This document shows, piece after piece, positions 41,474-50,216 of a DNA stretch of 64,000 bases (its first letter is position 1; every line of letters starts with the position of its first letter). Made by a program: the position numbers and the translations under genes. Source of the stretch: Chryseobacterium hagamense (GTDB lineage Bacteria; Bacteroidota; Bacteroidia; Flavobacteriales; Weeksellaceae); contig NZ_BJYJ01000002.1 of the NCBI RefSeq assembly GCF_007991455.1, positions 62,001 through 126,000 on the forward strand, in the 5' to 3' direction. The notes below the pieces were generated by a model, which was given only the letters and a program-made list of their open reading frames with translations, ran no database searches and was not told the DNA's origin.

Positions 41474-43066
41474 TTACATGGCTCTTCTATGGGTTACCAG
41501 AATATGGGAATCTTCGTCTCTTTCATAGTCCCCGTATGAAGTTTTAAAGCCTAAGAGTTCTACGGTAATGTCTTCTTCTTTCGCCCTGATATTGGCAAAA
41601 TCCTGGATCATTTCCAGAACGTCTGTGGCAATATAGGATGTCCCTCTTGCATCGATGGTTACTGTAGAATTCGGTTTTATATTTTTCAGGGTCTTTTTAA
41701 TGGCTGCTTTATTTAGAAATGAAACTTCTTCGGCCAGCCTGATGGTAATTCCATCGGCATCATCCAATTCTTTCCGGCTCAGATAATAGGCTCTTTTCAT
41801 ATTCCCCTGGAGGATATAGAAAACTGAAATGCCCAGACCGATGCCTACCCCTTTCAGCAGATCGGTGGCCACCACAGCTACGACCGTTGCCACAAACGGG
41901 ATAAACTGGAATTTACCCAGCTGCCAGAAATGCCTGAATGTTGCAGGCTTGGCCAGTTTATACCCCACCATAATCAAAACAGCAGCCAAAGTAGCCAGTG
42001 GGATTAGATTTAATACCACAGGAATCGACAGGACACAAATGAGCAATAAAACGCCATGGATAATGGTAGACATCTTGGAAGTAGCACCAGCATTCGCATT
42101 GGCAGAACTTCTTACCACCACCGAAGTCATCGGAAGCCCGCCGATAAATGAACTGATGAGGTTCCCGATTCCCTGGGCTTTGAGCTCCAGGTTGGTATCC
42201 GTTATTCTCCGCTGGATATCCAGACGGTCCGAGGCCTCGATGCAAAGCAGGGTCTCAATAGAAGCGACAATAGCAATGGTGGCACCTGCGATCCATACTT
42301 TCGGATTGGCAAATCCCGCAAAATCAGGCATGGTAACCAGATTCCTGAAATCGTCAAACGACTGTGGAACCGGTAATGAAACCAAATGCTGGGACCGGAT
42401 GGCGAGAGGGCTGCCGGCCATTTTAAAAATTTCATTCAGGACAATTCCGGTAATGACGGCAACCAAGGCACCCGGAAGCATTTTAATCCGCCTTAATGCA
42501 TACACTTTGTCCCAGGTGATCAGAATAGCCACGGAAACCAGGGTAATCAGAATGGCACCCGGCTGCACGGCTCCGAATAACTCCGTGAAATATCCGAAGT
42601 TCAGCCCGTTGTCGAATACCGATTCATGGCCTTCGTAATCTTTATCGAATCCCAGTGCATGCGGAACCTGTTTTAAAATGATGATGATCCCGATGGCTGC
42701 CAGCATTCCTTCAATCACATTATTCGGGAAATAGTTGGAAATGCTTCCTGCTCTGATAAATCCAAGGATGAGCTGGATCAGCCCGGCAATGATCCCGGCA
42801 CAAAGGAAAAGCTCAAAGGCCCCCAGGTCTTTGATGGCTGTTAAAACAATGGCGGTCAGCCCTGCGGCCGGCCCCGAAACCGAAACGTTCGAGTTGCTGA
42901 TGGTTCCTACGACCAGTCCTCCTACGATTCCGGCGATAATTCCGGATAACGGCGGCGCTCCTGATGCTAAAGCGATTCCGAGGCACAGAGGAAGTGCCAC
43001 CAGAAACACGACGAGTCCTGAAGGGAAATTTTCCTTCATTCCTCCGATGAATGATGTTTTTCTCAT
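41474..43066 (-). CDS. SulP-family inorganic anion transporter
   Basis: A 530-residue membrane protein with a SLC26/SulP core of about 12-14 helices (GLVVFLVALPLCLGIALASG at the start, SVSGPAAGLTAIV, GLPMTSVVVRSSANANAGATS) and a C-terminal STAS domain from about residue 430. Of sulfate, bicarbonate and other anions, bicarbonate is favoured because it lies between two carbonic anhydrase genes, like BicA-type systems. No sulfate-assimilation gene is near. The substrate remains inference. Confidence 0.9.
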   Translation of the reverse strand: MRKTSFIGGMKENFPSGLVVFLVALPLCLGIALASGAPPLSGIIAGIVGGLVVGTISNSNVSVSGPAAGLTAIVLTAIKDLGAFELFLCAGIIAGLIQLILGFIRAGSISNYFPNNVIEGMLAAIGIIIILKQVPHALGFDKDYEGHESVFDNGLNFGYFTELFGAVQPGAILITLVSVAILITWDKVYALRRIKMLPGALVAVITGIVLNEIFKMAGSPLAIRSQHLVSLPVPQSFDDFRNLVTMPDFAGFANPKVWIAGATIAIVASIETLLCIEASDRLDIQRRITDTNLELKAQGIGNLISSFIGGLPMTSVVVRSSANANAGATSKMSTIIHGVLLLICVLSIPVVLNLIPLATLAAVLIMVGYKLAKPATFRHFWQLGKFQFIPFVATVVAVVATDLLKGVGIGLGISVFYILQGNMKRAYYLSRKELDDADGITIRLAEEVSFLNKAAIKKTLKNIKPNSTVTIDARGTSYIATDVLEMIQDFANIRAKEEDITVELLGFKTSYGDYERDEDSHILVTHRRAM

Positions 43067-43198
43067 GATGTAAAGCTGTGAAAGATAACCGGCTTATTTT
43101 AAGAAATAAATCGGCTGCATAAATGAAGTTTAATTTTTAAAAAGCATAGGTATTCATATCAGCATTCTGATATAAACAGTAAAAAAAGAAAGGTAAAA

Positions 43199-43498
43199 TT
43201 AAGCTTCCGGAGGTGGGGAAAATATAGTCAGAAGCGGTGAAAGATGAAAGGAATCATCGATCAGTACAAAAGATTTCTCTTCATCTGAATGCTCGGAAAA
43301 TTTCAGATAATCAAAAACATCCAGTGGTTTGGGAAGTGTTTTTTCGTAGACAATAAAAGAGGTGAGGTGGGAGTGCGGTTCTTCTTCGCTGATAACGACA
43401 TTGGTACGGGTAAGATCCCAACCGAATACGGCGGCCATACCCGGTAAGGCCGTAAAGTTGAGAAAAAATACCAATGTAATTATACTCCAAAGTTTCAT
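43199..43498 (-). CDS. Small exported protein between SulP and CA 2
   Basis: A 99-residue protein with signal peptide (MKLWSIITLVFFLNFTALPG, cleavage around AA-V) and a mature part of about 75 residues with the His-containing stretch EEEPHSHLTSF and a C-terminal proline run. Not recognised. It starts 16 bp after CA 2 stops and so is likely on the CA 2 transcript. Its position suggests a role tied to inorganic carbon, but nothing else supports that. Confidence 0.6.
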   Translation of the reverse strand: MKLWSIITLVFFLNFTALPGMAAVFGWDLTRTNVVISEEEPHSHLTSFIVYEKTLPKPLDVFDYLKFSEHSDEEKSFVLIDDSFHLSPLLTIFSPPPEA

Positions 43499-43514
43499 TT
43501 CACATTTTTTTGAG

Positions 43515-44180
43515 CTATTTCTTTCTGCTCATGACCCAATCTGAACTGGTAAGGTTATAAATCTTCTGGATGTCTTTCAGAATTTTTTCAAAGTCGATCT
43601 CCAGATCAATAATTTTACCGGTCCTCAGGTCGAAAACCCAGCCATGTACCACAGGAAATTCTTCCAGAATATAGCGTTCCTGCACACAGGCCATTTTTAC
43701 CACGTTGATGCATTGCTCCTGAACATTCAGTTCCACCAGCCTGTCATAACGTTTTCCTTCATCTTCTATGGCATCCAGTTCGGTTTGGTGCAACCGGTAG
43801 ACATCGCGGATCGTTCTCAGCCAGGGGTTAAGTAATCCCAGATCCTCTGGCGTCATTGCCGCTTTTACGCCTCCGCAGTTGTAATGCCCGCAGACAATAA
43901 TGTGCTTTACCCGAAGATATTCTACAGCGTACTGTATCACTGCCGTTGAGCTCATATCCAGGGTATTGACCACATTGGCAATATTTCTGTGAACAAAAAC
44001 TTCACCCGGCTTGGCGCCCATCAGTTCTTCCGCGGTTGCCCTGCTGTCCGAACATCCGATATATAGATAATCGGGGTGCTGGGTTTTGGCAAGATCATGG
44101 AAGAAGTCGGGATTGTCTGCAATTTTAGATTCCACCCACTTCCTGTTGTTTTCAAAAATAACTTTGTACGATTGTGACAT
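43515..44180 (-). CDS. Beta-class carbonic anhydrase 2 (Can-like)
   Basis: A 221-residue carbonic anhydrase of the E. coli Can type. Zn ligands Cys43, Asp45, Arg47 in IGCSDSRATAEELMG and His99/Cys102 in GHYNCGGVKAAM, with VFVHRNIANVV between; LNPWLRTIRDVYR is also typical. Cytoplasmic. It differs clearly from CA 1 in length and in the second motif, so these are two subtypes and not a recent duplication. First gene of the minus-strand carbonic-anhydrase/SulP set. Confidence 0.94.
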   Translation of the reverse strand: MSQSYKVIFENNRKWVESKIADNPDFFHDLAKTQHPDYLYIGCSDSRATAEELMGAKPGEVFVHRNIANVVNTLDMSSTAVIQYAVEYLRVKHIIVCGHYNCGGVKAAMTPEDLGLLNPWLRTIRDVYRLHQTELDAIEDEGKRYDRLVELNVQEQCINVVKMACVQERYILEEFPVVHGWVFDLRTGKIIDLEIDFEKILKDIQKIYNLTSSDWVMSRKK

Positions 44181-44455
44181 AAATAAGATTTTTTATAGGG
44201 TCTAATTATTTATTTCGTTTAAATTATTTTTAAAATCAATAGACTAAATCAATAATACTGCAAAAATAGAATTTCTGCTGAAAATGCAAAGATATTTAAC
44301 AAAGTTTAATATTAAATCTATTTTAAATAAAATCCTAAGTTACATTTTATTTTAATAATAAGAAGCATTTAACCGATTCTGGCCGTATCTTGCCGATTAT
44401 TTGATATATCAATGAACATCAATCATTACAAGGACCTAATTAATATCAAGATCTG

Positions 44456-45601
44456 ATGGCTGCTCCTGATTCTTACACGGTGCCTTCCGTTTTTTATGTA
44501 GCAGGAGTCATCATTGCCTTTTTTTCCTCACTTCTGATCCTGGGGAAAAGGAGAAAAACCGGTGCAGATTATGTGCTTGCGGTATGGTTTGTGATCATTG
44601 GCATCCATCTTATTTTTTTCGTTCTGTTTTTTTCAGAGCGCTATATCCAGTTTCCTCATGTGCTCGGTCTGGAAGTTCCGTTCCCGCTGATCCACGGGCC
44701 CATGCTTTATTTATACATCCTGTATCTTACCGGTCACCGGCCCGGAAAAAAGACCTGGCTTTTCCACCTTGCTCCGGTCTTGGTCATTTATCTTATTTTC
44801 TGGAAATTTTTTATCCTGTCTCCTGGAGAAAAGCTTCGTGTTTATCAGCAGGGTGGTGGAATCTGCCGGTCGACGGGAATTTATCTGAAAATACTTATCA
44901 TCCTGTCAGGCGTTTTGTATGTCACTCTGAGTATCGTCGCCGTCAGAAAACATAAAGCTGTGATATCCGGCCTTTATCCAGACCGAAAGAAGATAACAAT
45001 CGATTGGATATACCATCTTATCACGGGAATTGCGGTAATCTGGGTGGCCGTTGCTATAAAAAACGATTTTCTTATCTTTTCGCTGGTTGTCGTTTTCATC
45101 CTTTCTGCGGCTTATTTCGGAATCAGCCGTGCCGGAATTCTGGATGGCCCTGCTGCCGTTGTATTATCAGATGTGAAAGAAGTTGCTGTAAACGCGGCAC
45201 TTCCGGAAGTTTCGAGATATGAGAAAACCTTTGCCGGTGAAGAAACCGTACGGGAGATCTATCATCAACTGAGCCTGATAATGAATGAAGAAAAACTGTA
45301 TAAAGATCCTGAACTGAACCTGAACGCTGTAGCAAAACGGATCGGTGTTCATCCCAACACACTTTCCCAAACCATCAATTTTATTGAAAACAAGAATTTC
45401 TACGATTACATCAACCGCCAGCGGACCGAAGAATTCAAAAGGATGGTCCTGCTGCAGGAAAACGGAAAGTTCACGATTCTGTCGCTGGCCTTTGAAAGCG
45501 GATTTAATTCAAAAACATCTTTCAACCGTAATTTCAAAAAATACATGAACTGTTCGCCGAGGGAATTCCTGAAAAGCCAGGCGATTAAGATTGATGAATA
45601 G
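44456..45601 (+). CDS. Membrane-anchored AraC-type regulator
   Basis: A 381-residue protein with about seven predicted helices in residues 10-230 and a cytoplasmic C-terminal AraC HTH domain from about 275 (AVAKRIGVHPNTLSQTINF, ILSLAFESGFNSKTSFNRNF and the closing CSPREFL). This build, a 7TM-like sensor fused to an AraC DNA-binding domain, is frequent in Bacteroidota. The signal is unknown. It is followed at 122 bp by the DUF2306 gene on the same strand, a possible target. Confidence 0.88.
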   Translation: MAAPDSYTVPSVFYVAGVIIAFFSSLLILGKRRKTGADYVLAVWFVIIGIHLIFFVLFFSERYIQFPHVLGLEVPFPLIHGPMLYLYILYLTGHRPGKKTWLFHLAPVLVIYLIFWKFFILSPGEKLRVYQQGGGICRSTGIYLKILIILSGVLYVTLSIVAVRKHKAVISGLYPDRKKITIDWIYHLITGIAVIWVAVAIKNDFLIFSLVVVFILSAAYFGISRAGILDGPAAVVLSDVKEVAVNAALPEVSRYEKTFAGEETVREIYHQLSLIMNEEKLYKDPELNLNAVAKRIGVHPNTLSQTINFIENKNFYDYINRQRTEEFKRMVLLQENGKFTILSLAFESGFNSKTSFNRNFKKYMNCSPREFLKSQAIKIDE

Positions 45602-45722
45602 CCGGAATGCATAACTGAGCTAACAGGTTGGTTCTTAATTGTTATCAAATTTATACCATCTTTCATTTTGGAACCGCAGGAACTCTTTTTATCCTCAGAT
45701 TTGCAAAAAATAACGAACAGCT

Positions 45723-46331
45723 ATGATAAAGAAAACAGGATTTGTACTTATGGGGATACTGGCTCTGCTTATCGGGATGTACCCTTTATTGTATGCTTTT
45801 GTAGAAGAGAAATATACGCTCCTCGGTTCCAAAGCCCCCGAAATCCTCCGCAACACCATCTGGAGAACCGCATTCGTTGCCCATATTGTTTTTGGAGGGA
45901 CTGCACTTTTTATCGGCTGGCGTCAGTTCGGCAGTTCGTTCCGGAATAAATACATGGGTGTGCACCGGGTGATTGGAAAGATGTATGTCATCGCCGTAGT
46001 CATCAGTTCTGTTTGCTCCATATACATGGGCTTTTATGCCAATGGTGGGATTGTTGCTGCAACAGGGTTTGTTATCCTGGGAATCATCTGGCTGGTCACA
46101 ACCCTCATCGCACTAATCAGCATTAAAAATGAAAACATTTCCCGTCATCAGCAATGGATGACCTACAGTTATGCCTGTACTTTTGCCGCCGTTACGTTGA
46201 GGATCTGGCTTCCTTTACTGAGAAATATAACGGGAGATCCCGAAGGATCCTATCTTGCCGTAGCCTGGCTGTGCTGGGTTCCCAATTTGCTGGCCGCGTA
46301 TCTGATCAACCGGAAACTGGTAGAAGAATAG
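45723..46331 (+). CDS. DUF2306 membrane protein
   Basis: A 202-residue membrane protein with about five to six helices. Family features are histidines at helix ends: AHIVFGGTALFIGWRQF, KYMGVHRVIGKMYV and SRHQQWMTYSYACTFAAVTLR. DUF2306 proteins look like distant relatives of haem-binding membrane proteins, but the function is open. The upstream AraC-type regulator is a likely controller. Confidence 0.85.
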   Translation: MIKKTGFVLMGILALLIGMYPLLYAFVEEKYTLLGSKAPEILRNTIWRTAFVAHIVFGGTALFIGWRQFGSSFRNKYMGVHRVIGKMYVIAVVISSVCSIYMGFYANGGIVAATGFVILGIIWLVTTLIALISIKNENISRHQQWMTYSYACTFAAVTLRIWLPLLRNITGDPEGSYLAVAWLCWVPNLLAAYLINRKLVEE

Positions 46332-46464
46332 TCTTCCGGTATTATGCATTGCCGTTTTGGCTTTACGACAGCAATCCAAACATAGAAAATACCGGGATAA
46401 AATTACGAATCAAAAATGAAGATCTGAGATGGGTGAATGAAGATATTTGAGTTCAAGTGACTGA

Positions 46465-47958
46465 TTATTCCGGCAGCTTACCGTACTCTATACTTTTCAT
46501 CTCTAAATTCAGATATTTATTTCCTTCATTTTTATAGTGCCGAGGAGCTTCCAGTCCCATGTATTTCATGATAAGCGGATAAATATAAGTCGTTTGGGTC
46601 TGCTTAGGTTCATGTCCGGTAATTCTGTAATTTGCTGATACTTTATCACCGTACCAAACAAAAAACGGCACCTGTGTAGATTCTTTAGAATCCACATGAA
46701 GCAACCTGTCGCCTTGTATTTTCAGTCCGTGATCGGATGTATAGATCACTACGGAATTCGTGCTTTTCAGGATGCTGACAATATTTTTGAAAACGGAATC
46801 CGTGTATCTTATAGAGCTGTCATAGCAGTCCATCCCTTCAGAATTCCAGTTAGGAGGCGTCCTGTTGCAGGGGTTAGGGTGGCTTCCGGTGATATGGAGA
46901 ACAATAAATTTATCTTCTTTCTTCTGAATGACCTTTTTCAGCTCAGGGACAAGCACTTCATCAAAACCATTGATCCATTTTTTATTTTTAGCCATAGAAG
47001 CTATGGCAGTTATTCCTCTGGCGCTGGCCTGTGTGCTGAACCAGAAAGAATGATATCCGCTTTGGTTGGCCAGATTGATAATGTTATAAGACAACCTGTT
47101 ATAATGATATCGGAATTCGTCCGGATGAATGCTTGAAAGAATTAAGGGAACACTCAGATTGGTGATTCCCGCGGGAGAAACGGCATGGTCAAAAATCATC
47201 ATATTTCCCGCCTGCTCATCCATATGTGGAGTCGTTTTTTTATGATAGCCATACAATGACATGTTTTGATTTCTTTCTGATTCTCCAATAATCAGGATTA
47301 CATTTTTTATACCGGGCTGTATTTTTTTAATGTCGAAAACAGGAACATTCCTTTTTATTTCATTGATTTCTCTCTGGATATTTAATGCCATATTGAAATC
47401 TGAGAGATGATAATATACATTTTTGATCATCTTTCCTCCACCTTTGTTGCTTATATAAGTATGTTTGAAGTGGTATACGAATGGGAGGATAAGCCATAAC
47501 AAAGCAATAATGATAAATTTCGCATTGAATTTTACCACGTCTTTCTTAAGATAACTGACGGAGTAGAGGAGCATTCCCAAAAAAACTAAAAACAAGATAC
47601 CCGGCAGGATAAACATATAAGACATGCTCATAACCTCATCCGGATTGGATTCAAGAATACTGATGGCCATTCCTACATTAAATCCGGAATGATAAATAAG
47701 ATAGCAGGACGCTGAAATCAGAAAGTTCAGACTTAATACCAGGCATAGGATAATCGCTATTACCGAAGTATATTTATTCTTAAAAAGAAGTGCGTTGAAT
47801 ACGAGGAAGGAACAAAACATGGTTCCATATTCAAAAAAATTTCGGATGCTGTCCAGCTTTTCAGCTCCGAAAAGATGATCGAAGATATAGGGGAAAGAAA
47901 GAAGAAAACCTGTAAGGTATACAATGATAAGCAGGGTAAGAATTATTTTTTTGAGCAT
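46465..47958 (-). CDS. Phosphoethanolamine transferase-like sulfatase-fold enzyme
   Basis: A 497-residue membrane enzyme with about five N-terminal helices (residues 1-190) and a periplasmic alkaline-phosphatase-superfamily domain. Motifs: LIIGESERNQNMSLYGYHKK with the metal-binding Glu, SPAGITNLSVPLIL with the Thr nucleophile, HITGSHPNPCNRTPP, and YTSDHGLKIQGDRLLH with the late metal ligands. It fits the EptA/CptA group, which moves phosphoethanolamine from phosphatidylethanolamine to lipid A or core sugars. At the end of the surface-glycan region, it may decorate that glycan or LPS. Monocistronic as far as visible. Confidence 0.85.
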   Translation of the reverse strand: MLKKIILTLLIIVYLTGFLLSFPYIFDHLFGAEKLDSIRNFFEYGTMFCSFLVFNALLFKNKYTSVIAIILCLVLSLNFLISASCYLIYHSGFNVGMAISILESNPDEVMSMSYMFILPGILFLVFLGMLLYSVSYLKKDVVKFNAKFIIIALLWLILPFVYHFKHTYISNKGGGKMIKNVYYHLSDFNMALNIQREINEIKRNVPVFDIKKIQPGIKNVILIIGESERNQNMSLYGYHKKTTPHMDEQAGNMMIFDHAVSPAGITNLSVPLILSSIHPDEFRYHYNRLSYNIINLANQSGYHSFWFSTQASARGITAIASMAKNKKWINGFDEVLVPELKKVIQKKEDKFIVLHITGSHPNPCNRTPPNWNSEGMDCYDSSIRYTDSVFKNIVSILKSTNSVVIYTSDHGLKIQGDRLLHVDSKESTQVPFFVWYGDKVSANYRITGHEPKQTQTTYIYPLIMKYMGLEAPRHYKNEGNKYLNLEMKSIEYGKLPE

Positions 47959-48465
47959 ATTTGTGTTGATTTTCTGAGCGGTTAAGATCAGTTAGAAGTA
48001 GTTTTTACGGTCATCTGCTGACCATCGGATCATGTGCTGAATGAAGAGCATTAAAATCAGATCATTTTTGAGATCCAGGTTCTGTAGCAGTTTAAAAAAA
48101 CTTTAAAAGATCAAAGGTGACCATTTCATGATGCCAATCTGTTTCTTCGCATTCAAAGTTCGGTTATAAAAAAGAATGCCACTATCTAATGCATCAGGTA
48201 GAGAGAGGATATCGTAAGAAGTATATTTTTCATCAAAGGTTATTTTTACATTAATAGTAAGCCCGGATCATGTTTTTAAGATGAAGCGGTTTATTCAGAA
48301 TAGGCTGCATTGAAGGACTGATGCTATCGGTATTGTGAAACACAATATTTTTCACAAAACGGGATTTAGATCATGATGTCACAATTAAACAATACATTTT
48401 GCAAAAGTATATGAAATAGCCGATATCTGCGTGTAGAAATTTTGATACAAGTGTGCCGGGGATGA
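47959..48465. other. 507-bp gap with gene remnant
   Basis: No intact gene. It contains the frameshifted minus-strand remnant at 48103-48370; the rest (47959-48102 and 48371-48465) shows nothing I recognise. Confidence 0.55.
48103..48370 (-). pseudogene. Frameshifted gene remnant
   Basis: Two overlapping minus-strand frames look coding and join through one frameshift near 48252-48268. The upstream one reads RFVKNIVFHNTDSISPSMQP and on to LKNMIRAYY then stop (48252-48254). The next frame continues INVKITFDEKYTSYDILSL, then SGILFYNRTLNAKKQIG, ending KWSPLIF at the stop 48103-48105. No start codon is placed well, so the 5' end is probably lost. Amino-acid composition looks like real protein, not random. 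I do not recognise the family; it may be the C-terminus of a lost glycan gene. Confidence 0.5.
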
Positions 48466-49023
48466 CTACACTTTGCGGTTGATATACTCTCTTGTGGCAT
48501 TGTCTGCAGGAATGATCTTTGCCGGGTTTCCTATGACGACAGAATTGGAAGGAACATCAAAGTTAACATAAGAATTTGGGACAATCAATACATTATTTCC
48601 GATCGTGACTGCGCCTACGATAACTGCATTGGCTCCGATCCATACTTCATTTCCTATAACAGGCGATCCTTCATTTTTTCCGCGGTTTTGCCGGCCGATC
48701 GTTACGCCCTGTGCAATATTGCAGTTCTTACCGATGACTGTTTGGGGGTTAATGACAAGGCTTCCCCAGTGCCCCAGGTAAAAACCTTCCCCGATCTCCG
48801 TTTCCGGGTAAATCTGGAATCCGTATTTAATCTGATAATGCCTTAAAACAATTCTCCAGAAAGTATTGAAACCCGGTGTCTTCCGGTATTTCTGAGCCAT
48901 CCTTAATACATAGATAAAATGAAGATTAGGATTAATGCATTTCTTCCAGATCTGAAATGTGGAAAGCCATTTTCCGCTTTCCCTGAAAAAGTCTTTCTGA
49001 AGGGTAGAATATTTTTCGGCCAT
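48466..49023 (-). CDS. Hexapeptide-repeat acetyltransferase (serine/sugar O-acetyltransferase type)
   Basis: A 185-residue left-handed beta-helix acyltransferase of the CysE/WcaB-like group: about 75 helical residues, then repeats from EIGEGFYLGHWGSLVINPQT through NCNIAQGVTIGRQNRGKN, EVWIGANAVIVGAVTIGNNV to VVIGNPAKII. In this setting it probably acetylates a sugar of the surface glycan, with acetyl-CoA as donor. A TAnnTTTG box ends 4 nt before the ATG, so it has its own near-leaderless promoter although the glycosyltransferase gene upstream runs in the same direction 42 bp away. Confidence 0.88.
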   Translation of the reverse strand: MAEKYSTLQKDFFRESGKWLSTFQIWKKCINPNLHFIYVLRMAQKYRKTPGFNTFWRIVLRHYQIKYGFQIYPETEIGEGFYLGHWGSLVINPQTVIGKNCNIAQGVTIGRQNRGKNEGSPVIGNEVWIGANAVIVGAVTIGNNVLIVPNSYVNFDVPSNSVVIGNPAKIIPADNATREYINRKV

Positions 49024-49027
49024 AGCA

Positions 49028-49035
49028 CAAAAGTA
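49028..49035 (-). promoter_or_regulatory. Predicted -7 box of acetyltransferase gene 48466-49023
   Basis: Minus-strand TACTTTTG fits TAnnTTTG and ends 4 nt before the ATG. Confidence 0.55.
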
Positions 49036-49065
49036 AAAATTTACGGTTTAGGTTGAAAAGAAATG

Positions 49066-50214
49066 TTAAAGACCATCAAGGACTGATATTATTTTTTCTA
49101 CAGAATTTTTAAGCGTAAAAGGCATTTCATAGGATTTCAGCTTTTCGGTATACTTCTGAAAGCTTCCCGGATCGATGAGCGCCTGTTTCATCCCGGAATA
49201 AATTCCTTCCTCGGAATTTTCAACCAGCAGTCCCAATTCGCCATTGTTCAGCATTTCAGCCGAGCCGGAGACTTCCGTGGAAATAATTTTCTTTTTTAAA
49301 GTGATGGCTTCAAAAAGAACTGTCGGAAAGCCTTCGTACCGGGAACTTAAAACGTAAAAATCCGCTTTTTTAAAATAAGGATACGGATTGTCGGTAAATC
49401 CCAGCATTACCGCCGTCTGATCTACTCCGAGATCCGATTTCAGTTTTCTGATATTTTCGAAATCATAACCGTCTCCCACAATCATGACTTTATGCCTGAA
49501 ACCTTCACGGAGAAGCCTTTGATGAACCTTCAGCAACCGGTCGAAGCCTTTTTGGGGAAAAACGGTCCCTACGGAGATGAATGTAGGGACGGATTGATCG
49601 AAACTGTAATGGGTTACCGGCATTTCTGCTTTAGAAACAAACTCCTCCGTATCTAGGGGATTGTAGATTTTTACAATTTTGCTTTGCTCCGCCTGATCTT
49701 TGGCCAGACCGTGAAAAAGCTTTTCGATTTTCTCTGAGATCACCATAATTTTATCAAAGCCGAAAAACTTCCGGATTTCCTCATCGGTATAACCTTTCAC
49801 CTCCGAAAGATCATTATGGATCCATACAATTTTCTTGGAAGAAAGGGGAGAACCCAGAATTTCATCCCTCATGCCGTGAATGGCGGCAAACTCGATGTCA
49901 TAGGGTTTGTTCTTTAATTTATTTTTATACAGCAGGTTCGGGAATTTCTTTACGATTTTTTCGTGCAGTACCCGGGCGGCCTTACGGGGAATTTCATGCG
50001 GCCTGTTAGTCGTAATCATCTCTCCTCTGTGCAGGTACAGGATATTGATCCACTCCGGAACTTCCGGCAGGTATTTTCCTGAATACAGGTTCAGCAGCAG
50101 ATCGATCTCGTATTTATCTGCCGGAAGATTTTTCAGAAACGTTACCAGCACTTTTTCTGCTCCGCCATGACGGAGGGATCCGATGCGGATCAGGATTTTC
50201 AGTTTGCTATTCAT
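49066..50214 (-). CDS. GT4-family glycosyltransferase
   Basis: A 382-residue retaining glycosyltransferase with GT-B fold. The N-terminal GSLRHGGAEKVLVTFLKNLP is the acceptor-domain signature, PTFISVGTVFPQKGFDRLL begins the donor half and SSRYEGFPTVLFEAI is the donor-binding E-x7-E motif. It is most similar in layout to the GT4 at 55253 (GGAEKV / GGVEKV), so these two look like paralogs. Two bases separate it from the GT2 upstream, so they are in one operon. Sugar specificity unknown. Confidence 0.9.
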   Translation of the reverse strand: MNSKLKILIRIGSLRHGGAEKVLVTFLKNLPADKYEIDLLLNLYSGKYLPEVPEWINILYLHRGEMITTNRPHEIPRKAARVLHEKIVKKFPNLLYKNKLKNKPYDIEFAAIHGMRDEILGSPLSSKKIVWIHNDLSEVKGYTDEEIRKFFGFDKIMVISEKIEKLFHGLAKDQAEQSKIVKIYNPLDTEEFVSKAEMPVTHYSFDQSVPTFISVGTVFPQKGFDRLLKVHQRLLREGFRHKVMIVGDGYDFENIRKLKSDLGVDQTAVMLGFTDNPYPYFKKADFYVLSSRYEGFPTVLFEAITLKKKIISTEVSGSAEMLNNGELGLLVENSEEGIYSGMKQALIDPGSFQKYTEKLKSYEMPFTLKNSVEKIISVLDGL

Positions 50215-50216
50215 CT

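Noticed and set aside
41829-42638. 269-codon plus-strand frame over the SulP gene
   Set aside because: Antisense shadow of a membrane protein; no independent support.
43155-43172. Hairpin ATATCAG / CTGATAT after the small exported gene
   Set aside because: No T-run follows on the minus strand, so I did not call a terminator.
46465-47958. Arylsulfatase assignment
   Set aside because: No CxPxR formylglycine motif; Thr in AGITNLS and the membrane N-terminus fit phosphoethanolamine transferases.
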